A stretch of DNA of 64,000 bases, from contig NZ_JAKWBF010000023.1 in the NCBI RefSeq assembly GCF_022513585.1, positions 32,566 through 96,565 on the forward strand. The letters are read 5' to 3'. Within the stretch, counting starts at the first letter, position 1, and every line of letters starts with the position of its first letter. Positions 16,835 to 39,628 of this stretch are shown here, piece after piece. This stretch comes from Gordonia gummivorans. Lineage in GTDB: Bacteria; Actinomycetota; Actinomycetes; Mycobacteriales; Mycobacteriaceae. The position numbers and the translations under genes were made by a program. The notes below the pieces were generated by a model that searched no databases, had not been told where the DNA came from, and was given only the letters and a program-made list of their open reading frames with translations.

Positions 16835-16961
16835 CCCCCTGCCGGGGAAGGCATTTCACCGACTTCACCGCGCAGCACCTTTCGCGCACCCGACCCGTCG
16901 GGACCGCGCACGCCCTTTGAGAACTCCATAGCGAACCCAGCCACGCCGCGGGTGAAATGCG

Positions 16962-16998
16962 TTCAGCCCCACCTCCCGACGTGGGAGGTGGGGCTGAA
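16962..16998. terminator. Strong hairpin between the convergent HNH gene and rpsN
   Basis: TTCAGCCCCACCTCCC (16962-16977), loop GACGT, and its perfect 16-bp complement (16983-16998). It lies between the HNH stop (16834) and the rpsN stop (17022), so it probably ends transcripts from both sides. No U-tract follows, as is usual for actinobacterial terminators. The 16835-16961 stretch holds nothing else recognisable. Confidence 0.85.
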
Positions 16999-17021
16999 CG
17001 TGCTATCTGGTTAGCGCGAAG

Positions 17022-17207
17022 TCACCAGCTGGACTTCTGCACGCCCGGCAGCTCGCCGGCGTGCGCCATGTCGCGCAGGCAGATTCGGCACAGGCCGAAC
17101 TTGCGGAACACCGAGTGCGGGCGGCCGCACTTGTTGCACCGGGTGTAGGCCCGCACGGCGAACTTGGGCTTCTTGTTGGCCTTGTTGACCAGAGCCTTCT
17201 TTGCCAT
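17022..17207 (-). CDS. rpsN: 30S ribosomal protein S14, zinc-binding type (uS14Z)
   Basis: A 61-aa small-subunit protein of the short, zinc-containing S14 class: [16 protein letters not shown], then CNKCGRPH and CRICL, the two CxxC pairs that hold zinc. It binds 16S rRNA in the 30S head. It is last in the rplN-rplX-rplE-rpsN order, one base after rplE, and ends just before the shared hairpin. The ATG at 17207 is standard for the family; a longer upstream frame runs into rplE and is rejected. Actinobacteria often also carry a zinc-free S14 paralogue elsewhere, induced in zinc limitation. Confidence 0.97.
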   Translation of the reverse strand: MAKKALVNKANKKPKFAVRAYTRCNKCGRPHSVFRKFGLCRICLRDMAHAGELPGVQKSSW

Positions 17208-17208
17208 G

Positions 17209-17790
17209 TCAGTTGTCCTTAACGTTGTTGTCCTTGAACGGGAAGCCCAGGGCACGCAGCAGCGCCCGGCCTTCGTCGTCCGTGGTGGCCGACGTCACGA
17301 CGGTGATGTCCATACCGCGGGGCCGGTCGATGTTGTCGATGTTGATCTCGTGGAACATCGACTGCTCGTTCAGGCCGAACGTGTAGTTGCCGTTGCCGTC
17401 GAACTGACGGTCCGACAGGCCGCGGAAGTCGCGGATACGCGGGAGAGCGATGGACACGAGACGGTCCAGGAACTCCCACATGCGGTCGCCACGGAGGGTG
17501 ACGCGCGCACCGATCGGCATGCCCTCGCGCAGCTTGAACTGTGCGATGGACTTGCGAGCGCGACGGATCTCCGGCTTCTGGCCGGTGATCTTGGCCAGAT
17601 CCTCGACGGCGCCGTTGATCAGCTTCGCGTCACGGGCGGCGTCGCCGACGCCCATGTTCACGACGACCTTCACGACGCCCGGGATCAGCATCACGTTGGG
17701 GTATTCGAACTCTTTGTTCAGCGTGTCCTTGATCTCCTCGCGGTAGCGAGTCTTCAGGCGCGGCTGGATCTTGGGTTCAGTAGAGGTCAT
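17209..17790 (-). CDS. rplE: 50S ribosomal protein L5 (uL5)
   Basis: A 193-aa L5 protein, which binds 5S rRNA and contacts the 30S subunit in the central protuberance. Diagnostic blocks are [48 protein letters not shown] and [10 protein letters not shown]. Length and order match mycobacterial L5. It is separated from rplX and rpsN by one base on each side, so translation is probably coupled. Confidence 0.98.
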   Translation of the reverse strand: MTSTEPKIQPRLKTRYREEIKDTLNKEFEYPNVMLIPGVVKVVVNMGVGDAARDAKLINGAVEDLAKITGQKPEIRRARKSIAQFKLREGMPIGARVTLRGDRMWEFLDRLVSIALPRIRDFRGLSDRQFDGNGNYTFGLNEQSMFHEINIDNIDRPRGMDITVVTSATTDDEGRALLRALGFPFKDNNVKDN

Positions 17791-17791
17791 G

Positions 17792-18109
17792 TCAGATGTC
17801 CTTCCCGCTCTTGCGCGAGATCCGGACCTTCTTGCCCGTTTCCTCGTCGACGCGGTAGCCGACGCGAGTCGGGTTGCCGTCGGAGTCCACGACCATCACG
17901 TTCGAGACGTGGATCGAGGCTTCCTGGGTCACGATGCCTCCGGAGGAGGCACCGCGCTCGTTGGCCGACGCGGCGGTGTGCTTCTTGATTCGGTTGACGC
18001 CCTCGACGAGGACACGCTGGGTCTTCGGGAAGGCCTGGATGACCTTGCCCTTGGCGCCCTTGTCCTTGCCCGAGATGACGATCACGGTGTCACCCTTGTG
18101 GACCTTCAT
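17792..18109 (-). CDS. rplX: 50S ribosomal protein L24 (uL24)
   Basis: A 105-aa L24 protein, an assembly initiator that binds the 5' domain of 23S rRNA. It shows the KOW motif ([20 protein letters not shown]), then VNRIKKHT and the SNVMVVD segment. Normal length. It lies in the four-gene cluster, one base from each neighbour. Confidence 0.98.
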   Translation of the reverse strand: MKVHKGDTVIVISGKDKGAKGKVIQAFPKTQRVLVEGVNRIKKHTAASANERGASSGGIVTQEASIHVSNVMVVDSDGNPTRVGYRVDEETGKKVRISRKSGKDI

Positions 18110-18110
18110 G

Positions 18111-18479
18111 TCAGATCACCTCCGGTGCCAGCGACACGATCTTCATGAACTTCTTCTCACGCAGCTCACGGCCGACCGGGCCGAAGATGCGGGTTCCGCG
18201 GGGGTCGCTCTCACCCTTGAGGATGACGGCGGCGTTCTCGTCGAAGCGGATGTAGCTTCCGTCCGCACGACGGCGCTCCTTGGTGGTGCGCACGATGACG
18301 GCCTTGACGACCTCACCCTTCTTGACGTTGCCGCCCGGGATGGCGTCCTTGACAGTGGCGACGATGACGTCGCCAATGCCGGCGTAGCGCCGCGAGGAAC
18401 CGCCGAGCACGCGGATGCACAAGATCTCCTTGGCACCGGTGTTGTCGGCGACTCGCAGGCGGGATTCCTGCTGAATCAC
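18111..18479 (-). CDS. rplN: 50S ribosomal protein L14 (uL14)
   Basis: A 122-aa L14 protein, which sits near the sarcin-ricin loop and the subunit interface. It begins [19 protein letters not shown] from a GTG at 18479, with AAGGAG upstream, and contains [15 protein letters not shown] and the C-terminal [11 protein letters not shown]. It is the first gene of the reverse-strand ribosomal cluster, so the promoter lies in the 604-bp divergent gap shared with the NRPS gene. In mycobacteria rplN-rplX-rplE-rpsN likewise starts a separate transcription unit. Confidence 0.98.
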   Translation of the reverse strand: MIQQESRLRVADNTGAKEILCIRVLGGSSRRYAGIGDVIVATVKDAIPGGNVKKGEVVKAVIVRTTKERRRADGSYIRFDENAAVILKGESDPRGTRIFGPVGRELREKKFMKIVSLAPEVI

Positions 18480-19083
18480 TCGTTAGTCTCCTTGACCTGG
18501 CTTCTTATGTACGGCGGATTTCCGACCCGACGCACACGGTCTGTTGCCATCGAACACACGCCTGCCTGGGGTTTTGACCAGGTTGTGACACCCGGGCCGT
18601 CCGCCCCAGTGGGTTCGTGAGCCGATTCGCGACACAGCGGCGCCGCAGGCAACCCCACAAGTGTAGGGGAATGCCCAGGTCCCGGCCAAATCGATGGTCC
18701 CGGCGACCGCGCGGGGGTTTCGGATGACGCCGGGCCGGCAAAGTTTTCCGCGCACTGACCCATCTGGGGTGCACCGCCACGCGAAGCACCCATGAGACGA
18801 GATCGACCAGACACAAGCCCGTCCGGCGAGCAATCAGTGCGAGCCGGAAGGGAGCGAAACACGGGGGGCGTGTCAGCGCCGGGGGTAATTCTCGGCTGCC
18901 GATCGTGAGCCGAACGGTCACCATGCTCCCCGGGCTCCGCAGTTCAGTCCGACAACTGCGGCCTGACGGCAAGTCCTCGACTCGGGGCCACCAGCCCCGT
19001 GAGCGATGACCGGAGTTCGAATCCCCCAGTCCGAGCCGGGTTCGACGCTGCCGTGCGGGCACGCACTCACAGGGGAGGCACGC
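18480..19083. other. Divergent intergenic region between rplN and NRPS 1
   Basis: 604 bp with no supported gene. It must hold the rplN promoter (near 18490-18560) and the NRPS promoter. Visible structure is a hairpin CTCGGGGC-CACCA-GCCCC-GT-GAG at 18981-19003, 81 bp before the NRPS start, and an AGGGGAGG ribosome binding site at 19072-19079. A tRNA-like GTTCGAATC at about 19016-19024 does not fold into a cloverleaf. I could not place convincing -35/-10 pairs, and no iron-box sequence is evident. Confidence 0.5.
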
Positions 19084-32945
<13,862 letters not shown>

Positions 32946-32949
<4 letters not shown>

Positions 32950-33203
32950 CGAACCCGTTCGACGACACAGAGGGGACCTTCCGCGTCCTCGTCAACCACG
33001 AGAACCAGCATTCCTTGTGGCCGGACTTCGCCCCCGTCCCCGACGGTTGGACCGTCGTGTTCGGTCCGTCGGGTCACGACGAGTGCCTCGAGTATGTCGA
33101 AGAGAACTGGCGAGACATGCGGCCCGCCAGCCTGATCCGCGCGATGGAACGTTCGCAGAACAGTGAGAGGGAGGCCACACATGGGGCGGCACAGTATGGC
33201 TGA
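32946..33203 (+). CDS. mbtH: MbtH-like protein (cluster 1)
   Basis: An 85-aa MbtH-like protein. These small proteins bind NRPS adenylation domains and are often needed for their solubility or activity. It shows [21 protein letters not shown] and the DMRPASL block, with the conserved Trp and Ser residues. The ATG overlaps the NRPS stop (ATGA), so the two are translationally coupled. The last ~10 residues extend past the usual family end because the frame runs into the following ABC gene, with a 23-bp overlap. A second family member (45300-45527) serves the other NRPS cluster. Confidence 0.95.
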
Positions 33204-34449
33204 CATGACGTCGGCCGAAACCACTCCGGCGACCAACTCGTCGCCGACCGGTCCGGCCACGGTTCCCGGCGAGACATCCACCGATGGCGTCGCCCCTGCC
33301 CGCAACGCCCTCGAGCTCCGCGGTCTGCGAAAGACCTTCCGCACCGGGCTGTTCGGCCGAGGTCGCCGCGTCCATGCCCTCAACGGCCTGGACCTGACCG
33401 TGCCCGCCGGCACCGTGCACGCGCTGCTCGGCCCCAACGGAGCCGGCAAGACCACCACCGTCCGCGCAGTCGCGACGCTGATGAAGCCCGACGAGGGCAG
33501 CGTCGTGGTCGACGGCGTCGACGCCCTCGCCGATCCCGGCGCCGCCCGCAAGATCATCGGCGTGTCCGGGCAATACGCCGCCGTCGACGGGAACCTGACC
33601 GGTTTCGAGAACCTGCGGATGGTCGGTCAGCTGTACGGACTCTCCCGGGGCGAGGCCTCGGCACGGGCGCGCGAACTGATCGCCGACCTCGCCCTGCAGG
33701 ACGCCGCCGACCGCCCGATGCGTACCTACTCCGGCGGCATGCGCCGCCGGCTCGATCTCGCCGGCGCCCTGATCAACCGACCGTCCTTGGTCATCCTCGA
33801 CGAACCGACGACGGGACTGGATCCCCGCGGGCGACGCCAGATGTGGGAGGTCATCACCGAACAGGTCGCGAACGGCGCGACGGTCCTGCTCACGACGCAG
33901 TATCTGGAAGAGGCCGACGCTCTGGCCGACGAGATCACCGTCATCGACCACGGGACGATCCGGGCCCAGGGCAGTGCCGCCGACCTCAAGGCCTCCACCG
34001 GTGCGTCGATCCTCACCATCGAGGTGCGTTCCGACGGGACCGCTCACGACGAACTGGTCGCCACGACCCTCGCCGAGGTCGGACTCGGCATGCCCGAACG
34101 ACTCGACGAGTCGGATCGCTCCGACCGCGAACCCGGCCCGGCACACAGCGACAACACACGGTGGTCCCTGCCGGTCAGCGACGGGAGCCGTAGCGCGGTC
34201 GCCGCCGTCCGGGCGCTCGACGCCGCCGGAATCGTCGTCGTCGACGCCACCGTCGCCACGCCGACCCTCGACGATGTGTTCCTGGCCCTCACCGAGCGGG
34301 ACACGCCAGGAAGCGATGGCGGCAGTGACCCCGGTGGCGACACACCGACCACAGCCGATGCCGAGACCACCGTCATCCCGAGGGTGGCCGACGCCGATCC
34401 CGACCTGTCCCACGCCCCGACCCGAACGGACCGACTCCATGCTCACTGA
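33181..34449 (+). CDS. DrrA-type ABC transporter ATP-binding protein
   Basis: A 422-aa ATPase of the daunorubicin-resistance (DrrA) type, half of a two-component ABC-2 exporter. Walker A is GPNGAGKTTT, the signature is TYSGGMRRRLDLA, Walker B is VILDEPTTGLDP, with switch-like TTQYLEEAD. The DrrA C-terminal domain follows, ending in a long acidic/Pro/Thr tail of ~45 residues that is unusual in length. The ATG at 33181 is chosen for AGAGGGAGG 6 bp upstream; ATGs at 33196 and 33205 are alternatives. It overlaps mbtH by 23 bp and the permease gene by 11 bp, so it is part of the NRPS operon and probably exports the product or gives self-resistance. Confidence 0.9.
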   Translation: MGRHSMADMTSAETTPATNSSPTGPATVPGETSTDGVAPARNALELRGLRKTFRTGLFGRGRRVHALNGLDLTVPAGTVHALLGPNGAGKTTTVRAVATLMKPDEGSVVVDGVDALADPGAARKIIGVSGQYAAVDGNLTGFENLRMVGQLYGLSRGEASARARELIADLALQDAADRPMRTYSGGMRRRLDLAGALINRPSLVILDEPTTGLDPRGRRQMWEVITEQVANGATVLLTTQYLEEADALADEITVIDHGTIRAQGSAADLKASTGASILTIEVRSDGTAHDELVATTLAEVGLGMPERLDESDRSDREPGPAHSDNTRWSLPVSDGSRSAVAAVRALDAAGIVVVDATVATPTLDDVFLALTERDTPGSDGGSDPGGDTPTTADAETTVIPRVADADPDLSHAPTRTDRLHAH

Positions 34450-35221
34450 CACCGCAGTGCTGGTCGAGCGGAACCTGCTCACCGTCAAGCGAATTCCCAC
34501 CCTGCTCATCAGTGCCACCATCCAGCCGCTGATGTTCGTCTTCCTGTTCGCGTACGTCTTCGGCGCGACCTTCGGCGGGGGTTCCTACCGGGAATTCCTG
34601 ATGGCCGGCATCTTCACGCAGACCGTCGTCTTCAACGCCGCCTTCACCACGGTCGGCCTGGCCAACGACACCTCCGACGGCATCGTCGACCGGCTGCGGT
34701 CGCTACCGATGTCCCGGTTGGGCGTCATCAGCGGCCGTGTCACCTCGGACATGCTCCTGGGCGTCGTCGGCCTCGCGGTGATGGTCGCGTGCGGGCTCGC
34801 GATCGGCTGGCGGGTCCAGGGCAGTGCCGGCGACGCCGCCCTCGCCTTCGGCATCATCGGACTGTTCGCGCTCGCCATGGCGTGGGTGGGTGCGGTGACC
34901 GGTCTCGCCGCGCCGAATGTCGAAGCCGCACAGAGCATCGGGTTCTTGTGGATGTTCCCGGTCACGTTCCTGTCGAGCGCGTTCATCTCCGCCCAGAGCC
35001 TGCCGGGTCCGCTGCGCGCGATCGCCGAGTGGAATCCGGTGACGGCAGTGGCGACCGCGTCCCGGCAGCTCTTCGGCAACGAGGCACCGCCGACCTTCCC
35101 CGAGGCCACCGGATGGGTCGCCGACCACGCGGTCGGATACTCGGTGGGATCGGCACTGGTCATACTGGCGGTGTGCATACCCGCCTCGCTCATCCTGTAC
35201 CGCCGCGCCGCCAACCGGTGA
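34439..35221 (+). CDS. ABC-2 type permease (DrrB-like)
   Basis: A 260-aa membrane protein of the ABC-2 permease family, partner of the ATPase just upstream. About six hydrophobic segments are visible, beginning with PTLLISATIQPLMFVFLFAY and ending with SALVILAVCIPASLILY. The family signature region LRSLPMSRLGVISGRV lies between helices 2 and 3, with EWNPVTAVATASR before the last helix. It starts inside the 3' end of the ATPase gene. It is the last gene of the cluster 1 operon: a 91-bp gap to sigK follows. Confidence 0.92.
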   Translation: MLTDTAVLVERNLLTVKRIPTLLISATIQPLMFVFLFAYVFGATFGGGSYREFLMAGIFTQTVVFNAAFTTVGLANDTSDGIVDRLRSLPMSRLGVISGRVTSDMLLGVVGLAVMVACGLAIGWRVQGSAGDAALAFGIIGLFALAMAWVGAVTGLAAPNVEAAQSIGFLWMFPVTFLSSAFISAQSLPGPLRAIAEWNPVTAVATASRQLFGNEAPPTFPEATGWVADHAVGYSVGSALVILAVCIPASLILYRRAANR

Positions 35222-35312
35222 TCTGCAGGTCAGTGATCCATGGATTCGCGATCGGTAGCCCCGGGATCGACGATCACCCGAGAAATCCCTACGTCTTCGT
35301 TACCGTGGAACC

Positions 35313-35921
35313 GTGACACCGGACGATGGCAGCGCGGCCACCGACGCGCACCACGGACGCGGGGGCGAAGCACAGATGCTGCGGGAGTTGCTGGCCGCAG
35401 CCGCGACAGGCGATCGGACCGCGTTCTCCACGCTGTACGACCGCACGAGTTCACGGATCTACGGACTCGCGTTCCGCGTCGTGCGGGACCGTCAGTACGC
35501 GGAGGAGATCGTCCAGGAGGCGTACCTGCAGTACTGGCAGAAGGCCGGCGAGTACCAGCCCGGGCGCGGTTCGGTCATCACATGGATGATGACCATCGCC
35601 CACCGGCGGGCCGTCGACCGCGTCCGATCCGAGGAGCTGCAGCAACAGCGCATGTCGCAGTACGGCGCGGTCTCGGTGGAGACACCGCGGAACATACCGC
35701 TCGAGGTCGTTGTGCAGACCGACGAGGCGCGTACGCTACGAACATGTCTCGGCACGCTCACGGAACTGCAACGGAGCTGCATCGAGATGTCGTATTTCGG
35801 GGGCCTGACCTATCCCGAGGTCGCCCGGCACACCGATACCCCCTTGCCCACCATCAAATCTCGGATTCGAGATGGCCTGCGTCGGTTGAGAACCTGCCTG
35901 AAGACGCACGAGGACGCCTGA
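35313..35921 (+). CDS. sigK: ECF sigma factor SigK
   Basis: A 202-aa extracytoplasmic-function sigma factor closely resembling mycobacterial SigK. Region 2 has FSTLYDRTSSRIYGLAFRVV, AEEIVQEAYLQYWQKA and WMMTIAHRRAVDRVRSE. Region 4 has LTELQRSCIEMSYFGGLTYP and PLPTIKSRIRDGLRRLR. In mycobacteria SigK is held by the membrane anti-sigma RskA and controls genes for secreted proteins such as MPT70/MPT83. The GTG at 35313 begins MTPDDGSAATDAHHG. rskA follows after 7 bp. A 10-bp palindrome ATCCATGGAT lies in the short upstream gap. Confidence 0.93.
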   Translation: MTPDDGSAATDAHHGRGGEAQMLRELLAAAATGDRTAFSTLYDRTSSRIYGLAFRVVRDRQYAEEIVQEAYLQYWQKAGEYQPGRGSVITWMMTIAHRRAVDRVRSEELQQQRMSQYGAVSVETPRNIPLEVVVQTDEARTLRTCLGTLTELQRSCIEMSYFGGLTYPEVARHTDTPLPTIKSRIRDGLRRLRTCLKTHEDA

Positions 35922-35928
35922 TCCCACA

Positions 35929-36870
35929 ATGACCACATCCGATACGACCGGGGACCGCGGGGCCACCTGGCTCGACGACCACGTCGAATTGTTCGCCGTC
36001 GGCGCGCTGACCCCCGACGAGACCAGACGCGTCGAGTCAGAACTCGCCGCACTTCCACCCCACGAGCGGGCGGAACACGACGCCCAGATCGCCGACATCC
36101 AGGCGGCCATGGCGGGTTTCGCGACGACGTATGCGCTCGACGCACCGCCCGAACTCCGGGACCGGGTGCTGCAGCACGTCTTCGAGGGTGCGGCGCTGAC
36201 CCCGGAGGCCTACGTACCCTCGGGCATCGATCCGGGCCCGCAGAACCCGGCCGCCGCGGTCGATCCCGTCCCGCCGGTCGCACCCGCGGGAACGGGCCGA
36301 TCCGGCGAGAGCGACCTCGCGCCGCCGCCGCCGGTCGAATTGCGGCCCCGCGACTCGCGCCACGGACAGCATCGATCGGGTGGAACCGCGCGGCGCCCGG
36401 CACGCGCAACGGCGATCCTGGCGGCCGCGGCGGTGACCGTGGCCGTGGCGCTGGGGGCAGGCGTGCTCATCGGTCGCACCACCGCCCCCGAGTCGTCCAC
36501 CTCGTCGACGGCGCTCAGCGACTCCCAGCGTGAGGTGCTCGGGGTACTCACGGCCGCGGACGCGTCCGTGAGCGTCGAGCCATTGGCCGACGACCGGGGC
36601 ACCATCGCGGTGGTGACGTCCGAATCGGCCGACCAGGCGGTCGCGCTCCTGCGGGACCTGCGCACGCCCATCCCGGCCGACAGCACGTATCAGTTGTGGC
36701 TGGTGGGCGGTGCACCGCAGCCGGTGCCGGCCGGGCTGATCCCCGGAGACGACACCGCCCCGGTGGTGGTGGACGACGTGCGCGGGTCGAGCGTGCTCGC
36801 GGTCACCATCGAACCGGCCGGCGGTTCGCCGCAGCCGACGACACCGATCCTCGCCCAGGTCGCCCTCTAG
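35929..36870 (+). CDS. rskA: Anti-sigma-K factor RskA
   Basis: A 313-aa single-pass membrane anti-sigma factor. The cytoplasmic N-terminal domain (WLDDHVELFAVGALTPDE, about 1-90) should bind SigK. A Pro/Gly-rich linker (~95-155) leads to one membrane helix (TAILAAAAVTVAVALGAGVL, ~160-182). The extracytoplasmic RskA domain follows (YQLWLVGGAPQPVPAGL, VTIEPAGGSPQPTTPI). In M. tuberculosis SigK release follows regulated proteolysis of RskA. It lies 7 bp after sigK and is the last gene of that unit. Confidence 0.93.
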   Translation: MTTSDTTGDRGATWLDDHVELFAVGALTPDETRRVESELAALPPHERAEHDAQIADIQAAMAGFATTYALDAPPELRDRVLQHVFEGAALTPEAYVPSGIDPGPQNPAAAVDPVPPVAPAGTGRSGESDLAPPPPVELRPRDSRHGQHRSGGTARRPARATAILAAAAVTVAVALGAGVLIGRTTAPESSTSSTALSDSQREVLGVLTAADASVSVEPLADDRGTIAVVTSESADQAVALLRDLRTPIPADSTYQLWLVGGAPQPVPAGLIPGDDTAPVVVDDVRGSSVLAVTIEPAGGSPQPTTPILAQVAL

Positions 36871-37014
36871 GCCGGCGAGAATTCGATCCTTCGGGTGACA
36901 GCCCTGGCGATCTCCGCTCGTATCGTTCTTCTGTGTGCGGGCGATCCATAGACTGTGGGGCCGGCACGTCGGCGCGTCCGATCCGACGGGATCTCGAGAA
37001 CGAGTAGGTGCGAT

Positions 37015-38064
37015 GTGAACGGAATCGGTCGTCGGGAACAGCGGCAGCGACATCTCGGCGGGTGGCGAGTCCTCGCCGGGTTGCTGACGGTGGGTGCGGT
37101 CATCGCCGGCCTCGCGACCGCTCCCGGGGCGCCGGCGGCCGCCACCCCGTCGTCCCCCGACGGTTCCCGCGTCGTCGACTCCTACACCGATGACCCGCAG
37201 CAGGTGACGCTGCTCGTCCACTCCGCCTCGATGAACCGCACGGTCCCGGTCACGGTGCTCACGCCACGGGATCGGACCCGGCCGGCACCCACCCTGTACC
37301 TACTCAACGGCGCCGGTGGCGGGGAGGACTCCGCGACCTGGGACGCACGGACCACCTACAAGCGGTACTTCGCCGACCGGCACGCTTATGTCGTCACCCC
37401 GATCGGTGGCGCCTACTCGTACTACACCGACTGGCAGCGCGACGATCCCGCTCTCGGCCGCAACAAATGGCAGACCTTCCTCACGAAGGAACTGCCGCCC
37501 CTGATCGACGACGAGTTCGACACCACCGGCGTCAACGCGATCGCGGGGATCTCGATGGCGGGGACCTCGGTGCTCAATCTCGCCATCGCCGCCCCCGGGT
37601 TGTACCGATCCGTCGCCGCCTTCAGCGGGTGCGCTCGGACCAGCGACCCGGCCGGCCAGCAGTACATCCGATTGGTCGTCGAGGACCGCGGTCAAGCGGA
37701 CATGACCAACATGTGGGGCCCGCTCGACGGTCCCGGCTGGCGAGCCAACGATCCGTACCTGAACGCGGCGAAACTGCGCGGCAGCAAGGTCTACATGACG
37801 ACCGGGACGGGAGCACCGGGTGTCCACGAGCAGCTGACCGACCCGAGTATCGCGGGCGACGGTTTCACGCTGGCGAACCAGGCGATCGTGGGCGGCGGGA
37901 TCGAGGTCGCCATCGACATCTGCACCCGGCAGATGGTCGAGCGTATGCGTGCGCTCGACGTCCCGGTCGAGGTGAACTTCCGCCCGACCGGCACCCACTC
38001 ATGGGGTTACTGGCAGGACGACCTGTACCGGACCTGGCCGCGTATCGAACGCGACCTGCGCTGA
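37015..38064 (+). CDS. Exported mycolyltransferase/antigen-85-like esterase
   Basis: A 349-aa alpha/beta hydrolase of the antigen 85/esterase family, which in mycolic-acid bacteria transfers mycolates to trehalose and arabinogalactan in the cell envelope. The N-terminus is a signal peptide (basic start, VLAGLLTVGAVIAGLATAPG, likely cut after PAAA). Landmarks are PTLYLLNGAGGGEDSATW, GISMAG (nucleophile elbow) and GTHSWGYWQDD (catalytic His). The Asp/Glu of the triad probably lies between GVHEQ and the His. The GTG at 37015 is chosen because the signal peptide then starts within 20 residues. It is convergent with the LuxR-type gene, 25 bp away. Confidence 0.85.
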   Translation: MNGIGRREQRQRHLGGWRVLAGLLTVGAVIAGLATAPGAPAAATPSSPDGSRVVDSYTDDPQQVTLLVHSASMNRTVPVTVLTPRDRTRPAPTLYLLNGAGGGEDSATWDARTTYKRYFADRHAYVVTPIGGAYSYYTDWQRDDPALGRNKWQTFLTKELPPLIDDEFDTTGVNAIAGISMAGTSVLNLAIAAPGLYRSVAAFSGCARTSDPAGQQYIRLVVEDRGQADMTNMWGPLDGPGWRANDPYLNAAKLRGSKVYMTTGTGAPGVHEQLTDPSIAGDGFTLANQAIVGGGIEVAIDICTRQMVERMRALDVPVEVNFRPTGTHSWGYWQDDLYRTWPRIERDLR

Positions 38065-38089
38065 GCGCTCAGTATTCGAGGGCCAGGCC

Positions 38090-38449
38090 TCACCACTGGT
38101 CGAGACCGGTGTAACCGTCCTGGAGTGCTCGCGCGAAAAGGTGGGTTTTCGTCGGCGCACTTCGCCCGACCGCGGTGTACTTCGCCCGGATGCGCGCAAG
38201 GTGCGTGCTCACCGTGGACGCCGAGATGAAGAGTCGTGCGGCGGCATCTTCTTTGGACTCGGCGGCTAGCCAGGCGAGCAGAACCTCGACCTCCCGGTCC
38301 GACAGACTCGGACGTGTCACTGCCGCTGAGCGCTCGACGGGAACCAGGTAATCAACCGGCTTGGAACGTTGCCGTGGCACGACTCCGTGCCGCGGTGCGG
38401 CCGCCGTCCTGGCTCGGAAGATATCTGAAGTGACCGTCATTGTTCCCAT
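38090..38449 (-). CDS. Stand-alone LuxR-type HTH regulator
   Basis: A 119-aa protein with an unstructured N-terminus (~1-50) and a C-terminal LuxR/GerE HTH (LSDREVEVLLAWLAAESKED, then STVSTHLARIRAKY). It has no receiver or ligand-binding domain. The HTH and C-terminal tail (GRSAPTKTHLFARALQDG) align closely with the tail of the response regulator 127 bp upstream (GRPTRTKVDLFKRAVEDG). The two are therefore probable paralogues, one lacking its receiver. It may compete for or co-regulate the same sites. An alternative start lies three codons in (MTVTSD). Confidence 0.8.
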   Translation of the reverse strand: MGTMTVTSDIFRARTAAAPRHGVVPRQRSKPVDYLVPVERSAAVTRPSLSDREVEVLLAWLAAESKEDAAARLFISASTVSTHLARIRAKYTAVGRSAPTKTHLFARALQDGYTGLDQW

Positions 38450-38575
38450 CCCCTGTTCAGACCGGCGCTATCTCGTGTGTCCCCGACGCCCCAAATCAAT
38501 CTGTTCCAACGTTAAGACGGCGTAGTAACTGTCGGTAGACCCAGAAATGGGGACTCGACTCCCGCGGCCATGCCG

Positions 38576-39340
38576 TCAGCCATGTTTCGTTCGCCCCCAG
38601 GCCCCGTCAGGTGTTGACCGTCCCTCGTTCCGATACCGCTGCGGCACCGGGAGCCATCCGTCTTCGACGGCACGCTTGAAGAGATCCACCTTGGTGCGCG
38701 TCGGCCGCCCGGCGTCCGCATATTTCTGGCGAATTCGCTTGAGGTACTCGTTGACCGTCTCCGCGGAGACCCCGAGAGCAGCCCCGACTCGGGCCGACGT
38801 CTCGCCGGACGCGTACAGCGCCAACACTTTCTGCAACTGAGGCGACAGGTCGACAGTCGCCAGTTCGGGGTCGCCGTCTATGGCGGCAGCCCATTCTGTG
38901 GTGAGGACCGCCCGGCCGTCGGCGGCCGCCCGGATGGCGTCGATGATGACCGACTCGTCCGCCGACTTGAGCACCACGCCGAGCGCTCCGGCGCGCGCCG
39001 CCGATCTCAACAGCGCCGGATGCTCTCCAGAGGTGTACACGACGGTGGCCACTCCGGCCGCCGACAATGCGTTGACGTTCTCGCGAGGCGTGGTTCCGTC
39101 GTCGAGACGGAGGTCCAGCAGGACCACGTCGAGCTGCATGACACTGAGCACGCCGGCAACCGTCGTCGCCGAGCAGACCAACGAGATGTCCGAAACTGGG
39201 TCCAACACTCGTTCGATTCCCCAGATCGGGGACCGATGGTCGTCGACCATTCCAACCCGGATCGCTGCATGACCCTCCGACGAATCCTCGTCGATCAAGG
39301 TCGTCTGCTCGTCGTTCACCAACACCCCCACGAGGCACAT
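38576..39340 (-). CDS. NarL/LuxR-family response regulator
   Basis: A 254-aa two-component response regulator. The receiver (about 28-150) has VGMVDDH (acidic pair), VVLLDLRLDDG (phospho-acceptor Asp), VVYTSG and VVLKSAD (conserved Lys). The C-terminal LuxR HTH is LSPQLQKVLALYASGETSAR with TVNEYLKRIRQKYADAGR. A ~25-residue acidic N-terminal extension precedes the receiver, so a later start is possible. No histidine kinase gene is adjacent. It is transcribed toward, and probably with, the stand-alone HTH gene. Confidence 0.87.
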   Translation of the reverse strand: MCLVGVLVNDEQTTLIDEDSSEGHAAIRVGMVDDHRSPIWGIERVLDPVSDISLVCSATTVAGVLSVMQLDVVLLDLRLDDGTTPRENVNALSAAGVATVVYTSGEHPALLRSAARAGALGVVLKSADESVIIDAIRAAADGRAVLTTEWAAAIDGDPELATVDLSPQLQKVLALYASGETSARVGAALGVSAETVNEYLKRIRQKYADAGRPTRTKVDLFKRAVEDGWLPVPQRYRNEGRSTPDGAWGRTKHG

Positions 39341-39527
39341 GCGAGACTCTCAGCCTTTACTCAGCTTCACGTTACTGAAACCTCGACCAAAGCTACGTGC
39401 CGAGTCGGACATATCACCCGTCGGAGCGCGAAACTGCATCAACTGGTCCCGATCTGACCGCTGGCGTGTCCACATTCTTGGGGACACCACCCGGATGGGT
39501 CCCGCCGGGAGCGAAGGCATGCAAGAC

Positions 39528-39541
39528 TAGAACATGTTCTA
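39528..39541. promoter_or_regulatory. KstR-type operator
   Basis: TAGAACATGTTCTA is a perfect 14-bp palindrome and fits the published mycobacterial KstR motif TnnAACnnGTTnnA at every fixed position. KstR is the TetR-family repressor of cholesterol catabolism genes. The site lies 87 bp before the acetoacetate-decarboxylase-family gene, and that gene is the likely target. Confidence 0.72.
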
Positions 39542-39628
39542 AAAAGGGTGATCGTGCCGGCGCCAGCCGGCGACAAACCGACCAGCCCCCCCCGACCAGA
39601 CCCGACCCGACACGCAGGAGCAGAACAG

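Noticed and set aside
19010..19040. tRNA-like GTTCGAATC followed by a possible acceptor end before NRPS 1
   Set aside because: The T-stem would have mismatches (GA-rich 5' side against CCCCC), no matching 5' acceptor or anticodon arm is present upstream, and no cloverleaf forms.
19006..19083. In-frame ATG giving NRPS 1 a 26-residue N-terminal extension
   Set aside because: No ribosome binding site precedes it, whereas the GTG at 19084 has AGGGGAGG at good spacing and the C-domain homology starts after it.
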